From NCBI GenBank assembly GCA_947289115.1, contig CAMYPG010000009.1, forward strand, positions 1 to 48,819: a DNA stretch of 48,819 bases, written 5' to 3'. The number at the start of each line of letters is the position of its first letter. Positions within the stretch are counted from its first letter, which is position 1. This document shows, in pieces, positions 16,610-24,132 of this stretch. The notes under the pieces are model-generated. The model saw nothing but the letters and a program-made list of their open reading frames with translations. It made no database searches and had not been told where the DNA came from. The stretch is from an uncultured Gardnerella sp. (lineage in GTDB: Bacteria; Actinomycetota; Actinomycetes; Actinomycetales; Bifidobacteriaceae). Both the position numbers and the translations under genes were made by a program.

Positions 16610-17377
16610 ATGTTATTAGCAGTAGACATTGGTAATACGAATATTGTGCTGGGTTTTTTGGAAAATAACCGAATTGTTGGCACTTATCGTATGACAACAA
16701 AGTCTAATCATACATCAGACGAGTATGGCATTATGATTGCACAATTTTTGCATTTAAGCGGATTTACAATAAACGATGTTGAAGATGTTATCGTTGCTTC
16801 TGTTGTGCCGAAAGTTATGCATTCATTCCGCGCTAGTATTATCAAATTTCTTCATATTGATCCTATGATTGTAGGACCTGGTGTTAAAACCGGTATGAAT
16901 ATTCGTATTGATGAGCCAAGAACTCTTGGCGCGGATTGTTTAGCTGATTGCGTTGGTGCGTTTAGTGAGTATGGAGGATCTGCACTAGTTATTGATTTTG
17001 GTACAGCAACAACTTACAACTATATAGATAAAAGTGGTGCTATTACTTGCGGACTTATTTGCACAGGTATTCGTACTGCGGCTGCGGCACTTTGGGATAA
17101 CACGGCTCAGCTTCCAGAAGTGGAAATAGCTAGACCGCAGTCTGTTCTTGCGAAATCTACTAAACTCGCAATGCAAGCTGGATTATATTACAGCTTCTTG
17201 GGTGGAATTGAGCGCACAATAGAACAGTTTAAGACGGAGATTGGTGAGCCGTTTAAGGTAATTGCTACTGGCGGATTGGGTAGATTGTTTGAAAAAGACG
17301 TGAAAACGATTGACTTTTACGATCCTGACTTGATTTTCAAAGGTATGGCTGAAATTTATAAGCGCAACCTGCGGTAA
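16610..17377 (+). CDS. coaX: Type III pantothenate kinase
   Basis: Phosphorylates pantothenate, the first step of coenzyme A synthesis. It belongs to the ASKHA fold: phosphate-1 motif DIGNTN (residues 6-11), then GADCLAD with the catalytic aspartate, then phosphate-2 DFGTATTYNYID. At 255 residues it is typical of CoaX, which resists feedback by CoA in studied species. The Shine-Dalgarno AGGAAGTAGG supports the ATG. A 12-bp perfect palindrome ACGTGCGCACGT lies at 16544-16555 in the upstream gap, next to a TACAAT (16538-16543). Confidence 0.94.
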   Translation: MLLAVDIGNTNIVLGFLENNRIVGTYRMTTKSNHTSDEYGIMIAQFLHLSGFTINDVEDVIVASVVPKVMHSFRASIIKFLHIDPMIVGPGVKTGMNIRIDEPRTLGADCLADCVGAFSEYGGSALVIDFGTATTYNYIDKSGAITCGLICTGIRTAAAALWDNTAQLPEVEIARPQSVLAKSTKLAMQAGLYYSFLGGIERTIEQFKTEIGEPFKVIATGGLGRLFEKDVKTIDFYDPDLIFKGMAEIYKRNLR

Positions 17378-17626
17378 TGTAATGCGAATTTGCTGTTGCG
17401 GATATTCGTCATAGCGATTTCGTTTGTTGCGGCGATTTGTTATAAAAATTTGCTGTATAAATTTGTTATTAGTAAGTTGTTATACCAATTTTTCGCATTT
17501 GGGCGTATACTATGAATAGTTATGTGTAAAGATTGCGTTCGCCGGTGAACTTTCTTTGATGCGCACTTGTTTTTTGTGTACCGCTTATACGCCGGTAGGG
17601 GATTTGCTCACATGAGAGGAAGATTG

Positions 17627-20600
17627 ATGAAGGAGAGAAGGAGAGATTGTATTCTCTCGACAATTGGTGCCGTTTCATGCGTAGTTTCTATGATTTTAAG
17701 CGTAACTGTGTTGCCTGCGATAGCTTATGCCAACGTAACGAAGAATCCATTGTTTGCTGCTGTTTTGGCTGCTGCTGCCGAGAATAATAGGGGTCAAAAT
17801 AAGTCGGGTGAAGGTGGAGCTGGTAAAGAAGTTAAAGGGGATAAGGCTAAAGAGGTAGATAAAAAAGAAGGTAAGAGAAATGATGGGGCAGCTAATGGGG
17901 AAGCTGGTAATGAATCTAATGGGGGGGGGTCTGTAGATAACAGCAATGCTGGCAAAGATGCCAGTAAAATTGCTGGAAAAGGTGCTGGCAAAGATGCCAG
18001 TAAAGATGCTGTAAAATCTGGTAAATCTGACAAAAATGCTGACAAAGCTTCTAAAAAAGATAGCAAAGACGCTAACAAAGCTAAGGGCAAAGATCGCAGC
18101 ACTGGTGATGGTGAGAAATTAAGCCTAGAAGAAGTTAAAAAGCTTCCTGCTTGCGTGGTTCATTATCTTCCAGACAACTTCCCTGATACAGTTCTATTCC
18201 GCCCTAAATCTGGTTCTGGAAATGCGTGTGCTATTAGTGCTGATGGGCTATCTAGTAATTTTAATAGTATTCGAAAAGCAATTTCAAATCTCAATAATGA
18301 TGGCACTGGCTCAGTTGATTTTTATGGTGCAGAAGTGTATGCGTATGGGAGTCTGTCCAAGAAAGGTGTGGGTCTTTTTTCAGGGAAAAATATTAGTAGC
18401 ATTGGTAACATTGACAAGTTTGATGTAAGTAACGTTACAGACATGTCTTATCTATTTAAGGATTCCTCATTAACTGATTTTAGTTTTTTGAGCGGTTGGG
18501 ATGTGAGCAAGGTTACGAATATGGAGGGCATGTTCGAGGGGTGCACTAGTCTGAAATCTCTTAAAGGGTTGGAAGATTGGGATGTGAGCAATGTTAGAAG
18601 TATGTCTGGAATGTTCGCGTCTGTTATTAAGGACCAAGATCAACATGATGCTTTGAATCCAGTAGTCGGGTATGCAGGTGAGATGGCGATTGCTTCGGTT
18701 AAATCTTTAAGTAAGTGGAAGACTGGCAATGTTAAGAACATGAACAGAATGTTTGAGGGTTGCACCAAGATAACAGATTTTGACGGTTTGAAAAGCTGGA
18801 ATACTGAAAACGTTTCAGCAATGATCGGTATGTTCGAATACTGCAAGAGTATGAGTTCGCTTGGATTTTTGAGTGGTTGGGATGTTAGAAATGTTACAGA
18901 TATGAGGGCAATGTTTGCGCTGTGCAGCAACATTGGAAGTACTGAAGGCTTGGGAGAGTGGAATGTTAGTAACGTTAAAAAAATGGATGACATGTTTGTA
19001 TATTGCTCTAAGCTTAAAAATATCGAAGATTTAGCTAATTGGAATACAAAAGATAAGAGCAGTACAAGCGCATTAACTAGCACGTTTAGAATGTTCTCTA
19101 ATTGCAGTTTTCTTACTAAACTTGATCCTTTGAAAGATTGGGATGTTAGCAGTGTTGAGAACATGAGCAGCATGTTTAACACTTGCGGCAGTCTTACTAG
19201 TCTTGATCCTTTGAAAGATTGGGATGTTAGCAGTGTTGAGAAGATGAGCGACATGTTCAGTAATTGTGGTAGTTTAACTAGTCTTCAACCTTTGAGCAGC
19301 TGGAATGTTGGCAGTGTTACGGACATGAGCAGCATGTTTAGCTATTGTACTAACTTGAGTAATCTTAGCGGTCTAGAAAAGTGGAATGTTGGCAGTGTTA
19401 CGGACATGAGCAGCATGTTTAACAATTGTACTAACTTGAGTAATCTTAGCGGTCTAGAAAAGTGGAATGTTGGCAGTGTTACGGACATGAGCAGCATGTT
19501 CTCCAATTGCTACTTTGAGCATATAAACCATGAAGGTGATGTAGTAGAAATAACAGGGTTGGCTGATATAAGTGCATTGAGCGGCTGGAATGTTGGCAGT
19601 GTAACGAATATGTTTAGCATGTTCAGTGGTTGTACTCGCTTGGGTAATCTTAAAGGTCTAGAAGGGTGGAATGTTAGCAATGTTACGGATATGTCTAGCA
19701 TGTTTTCTGATTGCAAAAAACTTACCGGCGCTGCGGATTTAAGCAAGTGGGATATTTCAAAAGTTACGAATCTTAGTTCGATGTTTTCCAATGCAGGAGC
19801 AGAAAGTGGCGACAGTCTTATATTAGATTTCAGCAATAAGAACTTTACAAAACCTACTAATTCTGAGTCTACTACTGTTTCTGTTGATGGTATGTTTGGT
19901 GGTTTTAAAGGCACGTTGATTGCGAATAATTTGCAGTCTAGTGGTTTTGAGAATAATCCTGAGGATGATCCTATCAAAAGTCATTTTGCTGATGGCGAAA
20001 TATTCTCCCTCGATGAGAATGGTCACAGCGATAATATAGTCGTAACTAATAATGTTACGATTTTAGATACAATTTCAAACAATGATGATCTTAAAAATAT
20101 TGCATACTACATTCCTGTTAAAGCCAAGCTAATGGAGCCTGGCGATATAAAAAATGACAATATGACATGTGATTGCAATAGAGATTCGGGTGGCACTACT
20201 TATACTTACTATATTCCTGCACTGTATAATTCGAGTAATTTAGAGAAGAAACAGGATGAAAAATCGCAGGATTATGCGTACAGAATTGTAAAAAATAGTT
20301 TCGCTGCAAAGTTTAGAAGTGCTATAGATTCTCAATCGGGCGAAGTTATTGGTGGTGAGGAACCTGGTGGTGAACCTGGTGGTGATGAACCTGGCGGAGA
20401 TGAACCTGGTGAAGGTGAAGGTGGCGATAAATCAGGTGGTGATACTGATACTGGCTCGCGTAGTGCAACGTTGAAATCGCGTGTAAAGAAACTGCGATCC
20501 GCAAGGAAATTGCGATCTGTAAGAGATGGCGATGATGAAGATGAAAATCCTGAACCTGAGCCTGACGAAAAACAGGGTAATACTTATAAAATCATGTTTA

Positions 20601-21052
20601 AGAAGTCAAGCGAAGGTGGTTGCACTTGGACAGAACTTGGCGATGGTGATGGTGCTGTGCCTGTTAGTAATCCAATTTCGCCTTTAGTGTTCTTTACTAC
20701 GACGTACTATTTGGAGACATTTGTTCAGCCAGTGCCTTTGCCGCATACTGGCGGCCAGTCGGCTATTATGTTCACGTTCTTGTCTATTGGACTGTTCTCA
20801 ATGTTTGCGGTTGCTGGGGCGTTCGGTCGTCATGGTTGGGTTGCGTCTGTGCTCTCTGGCACTGCTTTGACTGGGTTTGCGAAGGCTTTTGGCGGCGGCG
20901 CGCTCGATATTGCAGCTGGCTTTAAGCACTGCTTCGCGCATCCTGTTGTAAGTGGCTCGATGATTAAATCTGCTGTAAGTGCGGCAACCGGCTTCTTTGC
21001 TCGGTTCCGAAGTGACGATTCCACCTTCGGCAAGCACACTAAACAGCGCTAA
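17627..21052 (+). CDS. BspA-like (DUF285) repeat surface protein, putative phase-variable adhesin
   Basis: Large secreted repeat protein of the BspA/DUF285 leucine-rich family, often linked to adhesion. A signal peptide covers about residues 1-35. A Lys/Gly/Asp/Ala-rich region (about 45-160) contains G99-G101, encoded by nine consecutive G. Sixteen repeats of about 27 residues follow, of the form W-[DN]-V-x-x-V-[TE]-x-M-S-x-M-F, some identical at DNA level. Then come a Gly/Glu/Pro stretch, a basic patch and a sortase-like LPHTG at 1038-1042 with one TM segment. About 75 residues follow that TM, which is unusual. The start at 17627 is chosen for AGGAAG five bases upstream; 17612 is an alternative. 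It is transcribed alone. Confidence 0.85.
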   Translation: MKERRRDCILSTIGAVSCVVSMILSVTVLPAIAYANVTKNPLFAAVLAAAAENNRGQNKSGEGGAGKEVKGDKAKEVDKKEGKRNDGAANGEAGNESNGGGSVDNSNAGKDASKIAGKGAGKDASKDAVKSGKSDKNADKASKKDSKDANKAKGKDRSTGDGEKLSLEEVKKLPACVVHYLPDNFPDTVLFRPKSGSGNACAISADGLSSNFNSIRKAISNLNNDGTGSVDFYGAEVYAYGSLSKKGVGLFSGKNISSIGNIDKFDVSNVTDMSYLFKDSSLTDFSFLSGWDVSKVTNMEGMFEGCTSLKSLKGLEDWDVSNVRSMSGMFASVIKDQDQHDALNPVVGYAGEMAIASVKSLSKWKTGNVKNMNRMFEGCTKITDFDGLKSWNTENVSAMIGMFEYCKSMSSLGFLSGWDVRNVTDMRAMFALCSNIGSTEGLGEWNVSNVKKMDDMFVYCSKLKNIEDLANWNTKDKSSTSALTSTFRMFSNCSFLTKLDPLKDWDVSSVENMSSMFNTCGSLTSLDPLKDWDVSSVEKMSDMFSNCGSLTSLQPLSSWNVGSVTDMSSMFSYCTNLSNLSGLEKWNVGSVTDMSSMFNNCTNLSNLSGLEKWNVGSVTDMSSMFSNCYFEHINHEGDVVEITGLADISALSGWNVGSVTNMFSMFSGCTRLGNLKGLEGWNVSNVTDMSSMFSDCKKLTGAADLSKWDISKVTNLSSMFSNAGAESGDSLILDFSNKNFTKPTNSESTTVSVDGMFGGFKGTLIANNLQSSGFENNPEDDPIKSHFADGEIFSLDENGHSDNIVVTNNVTILDTISNNDDLKNIAYYIPVKAKLMEPGDIKNDNMTCDCNRDSGGTTYTYYIPALYNSSNLEKKQDEKSQDYAYRIVKNSFAAKFRSAIDSQSGEVIGGEEPGGEPGGDEPGGDEPGEGEGGDKSGGDTDTGSRSATLKSRVKKLRSARKLRSVRDGDDEDENPEPEPDEKQGNTYKIMFKKSSEGGCTWTELGDGDGAVPVSNPISPLVFFTTTYYLETFVQPVPLPHTGGQSAIMFTFLSIGLFSMFAVAGAFGRHGWVASVLSGTALTGFAKAFGGGALDIAAGFKHCFAHPVVSGSMIKSAVSAATGFFARFRSDDSTFGKHTKQR
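17921..17929 (+). repeat. G9 homopolymer tract (candidate slippage switch)
   Basis: Nine consecutive G inside the BspA-like gene. In frame they encode Gly-Gly-Gly and reading continues. With eight G the frame runs GGT CTG TAG; with ten it runs GTC TGT AGA TAA. Both off-frames stop within four codons of the tract. Confidence 0.8.
19301..19543 (+). repeat. Near-identical 81-bp tandem repeats in the surface protein gene
   Basis: The phrase TGGAATGTTGGCAGTGTTAC starts at 19301, 19382 and 19463, an exact 81-bp period equal to one 27-residue DUF285 unit. The first two units are nearly identical over their full length. Copies at 19138 and 19219 form another closely related pair with the same spacing. 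Identity at this level suggests recent duplication and possible repeat-number change. Confidence 0.8.
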
Positions 21053-21146
21053 ATCGCAGCGCACGCAAAACACAACCGAATTCCCAATGAACTACCACAC
21101 AAATCTGTCCTGCCTTCGTCAATTGAGACTAAGGCAGACCTCGCTT

Positions 21147-21175
21147 GCGTTGAAAGCACACTGTGATTTCAACGC
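21147..21175. terminator. Hairpin between convergent surface-protein and toxin genes
   Basis: Stem GCGTTGAAA/TTTCAACGC (21147-21155 with 21167-21175), extended inward by CAC/GTG across one mismatch. It sits between the two stop codons and could end transcription from either side. It shares GTTGAAAGCAC with the long palindrome at 39294-39348. Confidence 0.5.
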
Positions 21176-21191
21176 TTAGCAACTCGCAGTG

Positions 21192-21470
21192 CTACTCGTT
21201 GAATACGTCTGAGTGTGTTCCCGTGCGAGATGCTGTTAGAACAAGCTCGTTTTCCTTAATTATGTAAATCAATAGCCAGTCTGATTTTACATGGCATTCA
21301 CGGAAGCCTAAATATTTTCCTTTAAGAGGATGATCTTGGTACGTTTCGTCAAGAATCTCTTCGTTGCGCAACTTCTCAAGTAGTATATTAACAAGATGTG
21401 TATCGTATCCGCGCTTTCTGATTCTCTTCATGTCTTTTTTAAACTGTGAAGTGTATGTCAAAGTAAGCAT
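21192..21470 (-). CDS. YafQ-type mRNA interferase toxin
   Basis: RelE-superfamily toxin expected to cleave mRNA on the ribosome. At 92 residues, with the catalytic set of E. coli YafQ aligned: H47 (QDHPL), H60 and D64 (ECHVKSDW), and H86 in RTGTHSDVF. The start lies 2 bp after the stop of the antitoxin gene, the usual order and coupling of type II toxin-antitoxin operons. All key residues are intact, so it is probably active. Confidence 0.88.
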   Translation of the reverse strand: MLTLTYTSQFKKDMKRIRKRGYDTHLVNILLEKLRNEEILDETYQDHPLKGKYLGFRECHVKSDWLLIYIIKENELVLTASRTGTHSDVFNE

Positions 21471-21472
21471 AA

Positions 21473-21793
21473 TTAATCTTCCTTAAAAACGTCGTCCATC
21501 ATCTCGGATACTGAGTTATAGCGTTTTGCTGGAACTTTTCCGGATAGAATATCATTTGCTTCCTTAAACGCGGCGATTGTTTCTTTATTGTATTTTGGCT
21601 GTTTTAAGTCGAATGGGAGTCCTTCTACCATAAGTGATTTGTGTAAGAACATGTTTATTGCTTCGCTAAGAGTTATGCCGAAGCTGGCGAATAATTCTTC
21701 TGCCTGCGCTTTAACATCCTTGGTGACGCGTACGTTGATGCTCGCGGTTTTCGCTGCAGTGTTTGATTTCGTTGCTGTTGCGCTGATTGCCAT
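21473..21793 (-). CDS. DinJ/RelB-type antitoxin
   Basis: Antitoxin partner of the YafQ-like toxin. A ribbon-helix-helix N-terminus is recognisable in SINVRVTKDVKAQAEELFAS and FGITLSEAINMFL; this half binds DNA. The C-terminal half (about 60-106, charged, with KRYNSVSEMMDDVF) should wrap the toxin. 106 residues. Shine-Dalgarno AAGGAAGC precedes the ATG. A 23-bp inverted repeat at 21816-21838 (arms CTTATA/TATAAG) lies 23 bp upstream and may be the autorepression operator. Confidence 0.87.
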   Translation of the reverse strand: MAISATATKSNTAAKTASINVRVTKDVKAQAEELFASFGITLSEAINMFLHKSLMVEGLPFDLKQPKYNKETIAAFKEANDILSGKVPAKRYNSVSEMMDDVFKED

Positions 21794-21815
21794 AATATGC
21801 TTCCTTGATTTTATA

Positions 21816-21838
21816 CTTATAATTTTTGCTTCTATAAG
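21816..21838 (-). promoter_or_regulatory. Candidate operator of the toxin-antitoxin operon
   Basis: Inverted repeat CTTATA (21816-21821) and TATAAG (21833-21838), just upstream of the antitoxin ribosome binding site and overlapping TATA-type -10 candidates on the minus strand. A second imperfect palindrome lies at 21932-21948 (ACAATGT-GTT-ACACTGT, arms with one mismatch). Assignment rests on position only. The rest of 21839-22105 is AT-rich with no gene seen. Confidence 0.3.
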
Positions 21839-22105
21839 CGCGTTAGTTTTCTTGACTCGTTAATTTTGTTTAATTTTGATTTGTTTTTCTAGCTTTTTGT
21901 GATATTCAGCTATCAACTTTTATTACATTCTACAATGTGTTACACTGTTTTACAATATTATATAAACGTTTTACTTTGTATTACGATTGCATTACGTTTA
22001 CCGCATGTATACGTTTACTATGTAAATTACATAAAATTCAAAGTTTTTGACGTCCGCGTTAAAAAAGTGTGTTGTTATTGCAGATTGCGTTCTGCGTGAG
22101 TAACG

Positions 22106-22143
22106 AAAAACAGCCAACGCTCGCGCGAGCGTTGGCTGTTTTA
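22106..22143 (-). terminator. Strong terminator after pdxT
   Basis: Perfect palindromic stem AACAGCCAACGCTCG and its complement around a CG centre (about 22109-22140), flanked by A5 on the left and T-run on the right. Read on the minus strand it ends in TGTTTTTCG. It lies about 30 bp beyond the pdxT stop. Confidence 0.85.
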
Positions 22144-22173
22144 TGGGACATTTGCCGGAGTTACGAATCCAAT

Positions 22174-22767
22174 TTACAAATCCAGGAAAAGCTGATGGAT
22201 TCGCGTATCGTTGTCAAGCTCCGGGTGGAAGGATGTGCCGATTTGCTTTCCTTGGCGCGCGGCGACAACATGACCTTCTACAGTTGCAAGAGCTTTGGCA
22301 TTAGAGCCTACTTCTGCAATGTAAGGTGCGCGAATAAACGTCATCGGCACATTGCCTAGCTCACCAAACTCAGCCTCGCAATGGAAGCTTCCGAGCTGAC
22401 GTCCGTAAGCATTGCGCTTAACTGTTACGTCTAAAGTGCCAAAACCGTTTACTTCGTCACCTTCCACGTTTTTCGCAAGCAAAATCAAACCTGCGCAAGT
22501 GCCAAGAACAGGCATTCCTCCTGCAATGCGCTCACGCAAAGGTTCGAGCATATTTTGCTCACGAAGAAGCTTAGCTTGCACAGTGCTTTCGCCGCCCGGA
22601 AGTACTAAGCGGTCAAAAGACTGCTCCAAGTCGCGCGCTTGACGAAGTTCAATAACGTGTGCGCCTAATTTTTCAAGCATTAAGCGATGTTCAAGAAAAG
22701 CACCTTGAACAGCTAAAACTGCTACAGTATGAGCGGAGTTATCAGTATTGGTAGGTGAGTTTGACAA
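22174..22767 (-). CDS. pdxT: PLP synthase glutaminase subunit PdxT
   Basis: Releases ammonia from glutamine and passes it to PdxS for pyridoxal 5'-phosphate synthesis. Class I amidotransferase triad: C91 in LGTCAGLILLA, and H181 and E183 in SFHPEL; the LPGGEST loop is at 57-63. 197 residues. The start is a TTG at 22767, 2 bp after the pdxS stop, with GAGGCGAG of the pdxS end serving as Shine-Dalgarno, so the two are translationally coupled. Confidence 0.94.
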   Translation of the reverse strand: MSNSPTNTDNSAHTVAVLAVQGAFLEHRLMLEKLGAHVIELRQARDLEQSFDRLVLPGGESTVQAKLLREQNMLEPLRERIAGGMPVLGTCAGLILLAKNVEGDEVNGFGTLDVTVKRNAYGRQLGSFHCEAEFGELGNVPMTFIRAPYIAEVGSNAKALATVEGHVVAARQGKQIGTSFHPELDNDTRIHQLFLDL

Positions 22768-22769
22768 AA

Positions 22770-23705
22770 TTACTCGCCTCGCTCAGCCATTAAAAGCTTG
22801 ATTTCCTGCTCGTTAATGCCAACCATAGCTTCGCCCAAGTTTTCGGAAAGCTTAGCAATCATCTTGGCGTCCTTGTAATTAGTTACAGCTTTAACGATTG
22901 CTGCAGCACGCTTTGCTGGGTCTCCAGACTTAAAGATACCGGAGCCAACGAATACGCCTTCGGCACCAAGCTGCATCATTAAAGCAGCGTCGGCTGGGGT
23001 AGCAACGCCGCCGGCTGCGAAGTTAACAACAGGGAGCTTGCCGTTTTGTGCAACGTATTTTACGAGTTCGAAAGGCACGCGCAAATTTTTGGCTTCTTCA
23101 AAAAGCTCATCCTCGCGCATGCTTGTAAGCTTACGAATTGCGGAATTCATCATGCGCATGTGACGCACAGCTTGAATCACGTCTCCAGTTCCTGGCTCGC
23201 CCTTAGTGCGAATCATGGAAGCGCCTTCGTTGATTCTGCGCAAAGCTTCACCCAAATCCTTAGCGCCGCAAACGAAAGGCACAGCAAAATCGCGCTTATT
23301 GATGTGATACACGTCGTCGGCTGGAGAAAGCACTTCGCTTTCGTCGATGTAGTCGATCTCGATAGCCTCAAGCACTTGTGCTTCAACAAAGTGACCGATA
23401 CGGCATTTTGCCATAACAGGAATAGACACAGCCTCTTGAATGCCGTGGATCATAGCCGGGTCGCTCATACGAGAAACGCCGCCTGCTGCACGAATATCGG
23501 CAGGAATACGCTCCAAAGCCATAACTGCGCATGCGCCAGAATCTTCAGCAATTCGCGCCTGCTCTGGGGTGGTGACGTCCATAATTACGCCACCCTTAAG
23601 CATTTGCGCCAATTGGCGGTTCAATGCTGTACGGTCTTCGCCGCTTTTATTTTGCGGATCCGAGGATTCGTTCACAGTTACCGTAGTATTCAAGTTCTCA
23701 GCCAT
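22770..23705 (-). CDS. pdxS: PLP synthase subunit PdxS
   Basis: Builds pyridoxal 5'-phosphate from ribose-5-phosphate, glyceraldehyde-3-phosphate and ammonia (DXP-independent route). The beta/alpha barrel is intact: IMDV with D43, VMAKCRIGHF with catalytic K100, then RTKGEPGTG and FAAGGVATPADAA. The ATG at 23705 gives 311 residues with GAGG four bases upstream. The frame runs open to 23843 but that extension does not resemble PdxS. Together with pdxT the cell can make vitamin B6 de novo. Confidence 0.95.
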   Translation of the reverse strand: MAENLNTTVTVNESSDPQNKSGEDRTALNRQLAQMLKGGVIMDVTTPEQARIAEDSGACAVMALERIPADIRAAGGVSRMSDPAMIHGIQEAVSIPVMAKCRIGHFVEAQVLEAIEIDYIDESEVLSPADDVYHINKRDFAVPFVCGAKDLGEALRRINEGASMIRTKGEPGTGDVIQAVRHMRMMNSAIRKLTSMREDELFEEAKNLRVPFELVKYVAQNGKLPVVNFAAGGVATPADAALMMQLGAEGVFVGSGIFKSGDPAKRAAAIVKAVTNYKDAKMIAKLSENLGEAMVGINEQEIKLLMAERGE

Positions 23706-24055
23706 CATTCCTCGCTTTAGCTTTAACATATGAGATACGTGTATGCATCTTAATATTTCGTGAATTTGCGCGCTTCTACGCTTTAATCTTATGTCGATTA
23801 TTGCGTACGTTTGCAAGTTTACGTTCTGTTGGAATTTAACCACATTCGTAGGATATATCTCATATGTATTGGCATAAAAATATTACAAAAATATACAAAA
23901 TATGATTTGATTTTTTGGACGCGCCATAGGTGAGACTGGCTTGTCAATCGACTACGATTAGTAATGCAGTCGACTTGTATTTGGGTTTATGCGGTATGCA
24001 AATAGTTATGTTTGCAAATGTGCATTTCCAATAAAGCGGCGAGCTATAAGACAAA

Positions 24056-24088
24056 AATAAATAAAGAATAAATAAAGAATAAATAATA
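24056..24088 (+). repeat. Three 11-bp A-rich tandem repeats upstream of the oligopeptide receptor gene
   Basis: AATAAATAAAG at 24056-24066 and 24067-24077, with a third imperfect copy at 24078-24088. They lie in the 427-bp divergent gap between pdxS and the receptor gene, about 45 bp before its ATG, probably in the leader or core promoter. The gap also holds a small inverted repeat (TCGACT/AGTCGA, about 23949-23975); no gene is seen in it. Confidence 0.7.
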
Positions 24089-24132
24089 ACAAAATAAATA
24101 ATGTTTATATGCCATTAAGAAAGGTTTATGGT

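Noticed and set aside
17794..18102. 102-codon frame on the minus strand rich in Leu, Ser and Pro
   Set aside because: Reverse complement of the Lys/Gly/Asp-rich low-complexity part of the surface protein.
23046..23720. 224-codon frame on the plus strand over pdxS
   Set aside because: Antisense shadow of PdxS, whose catalytic motifs are unambiguous on the minus strand.
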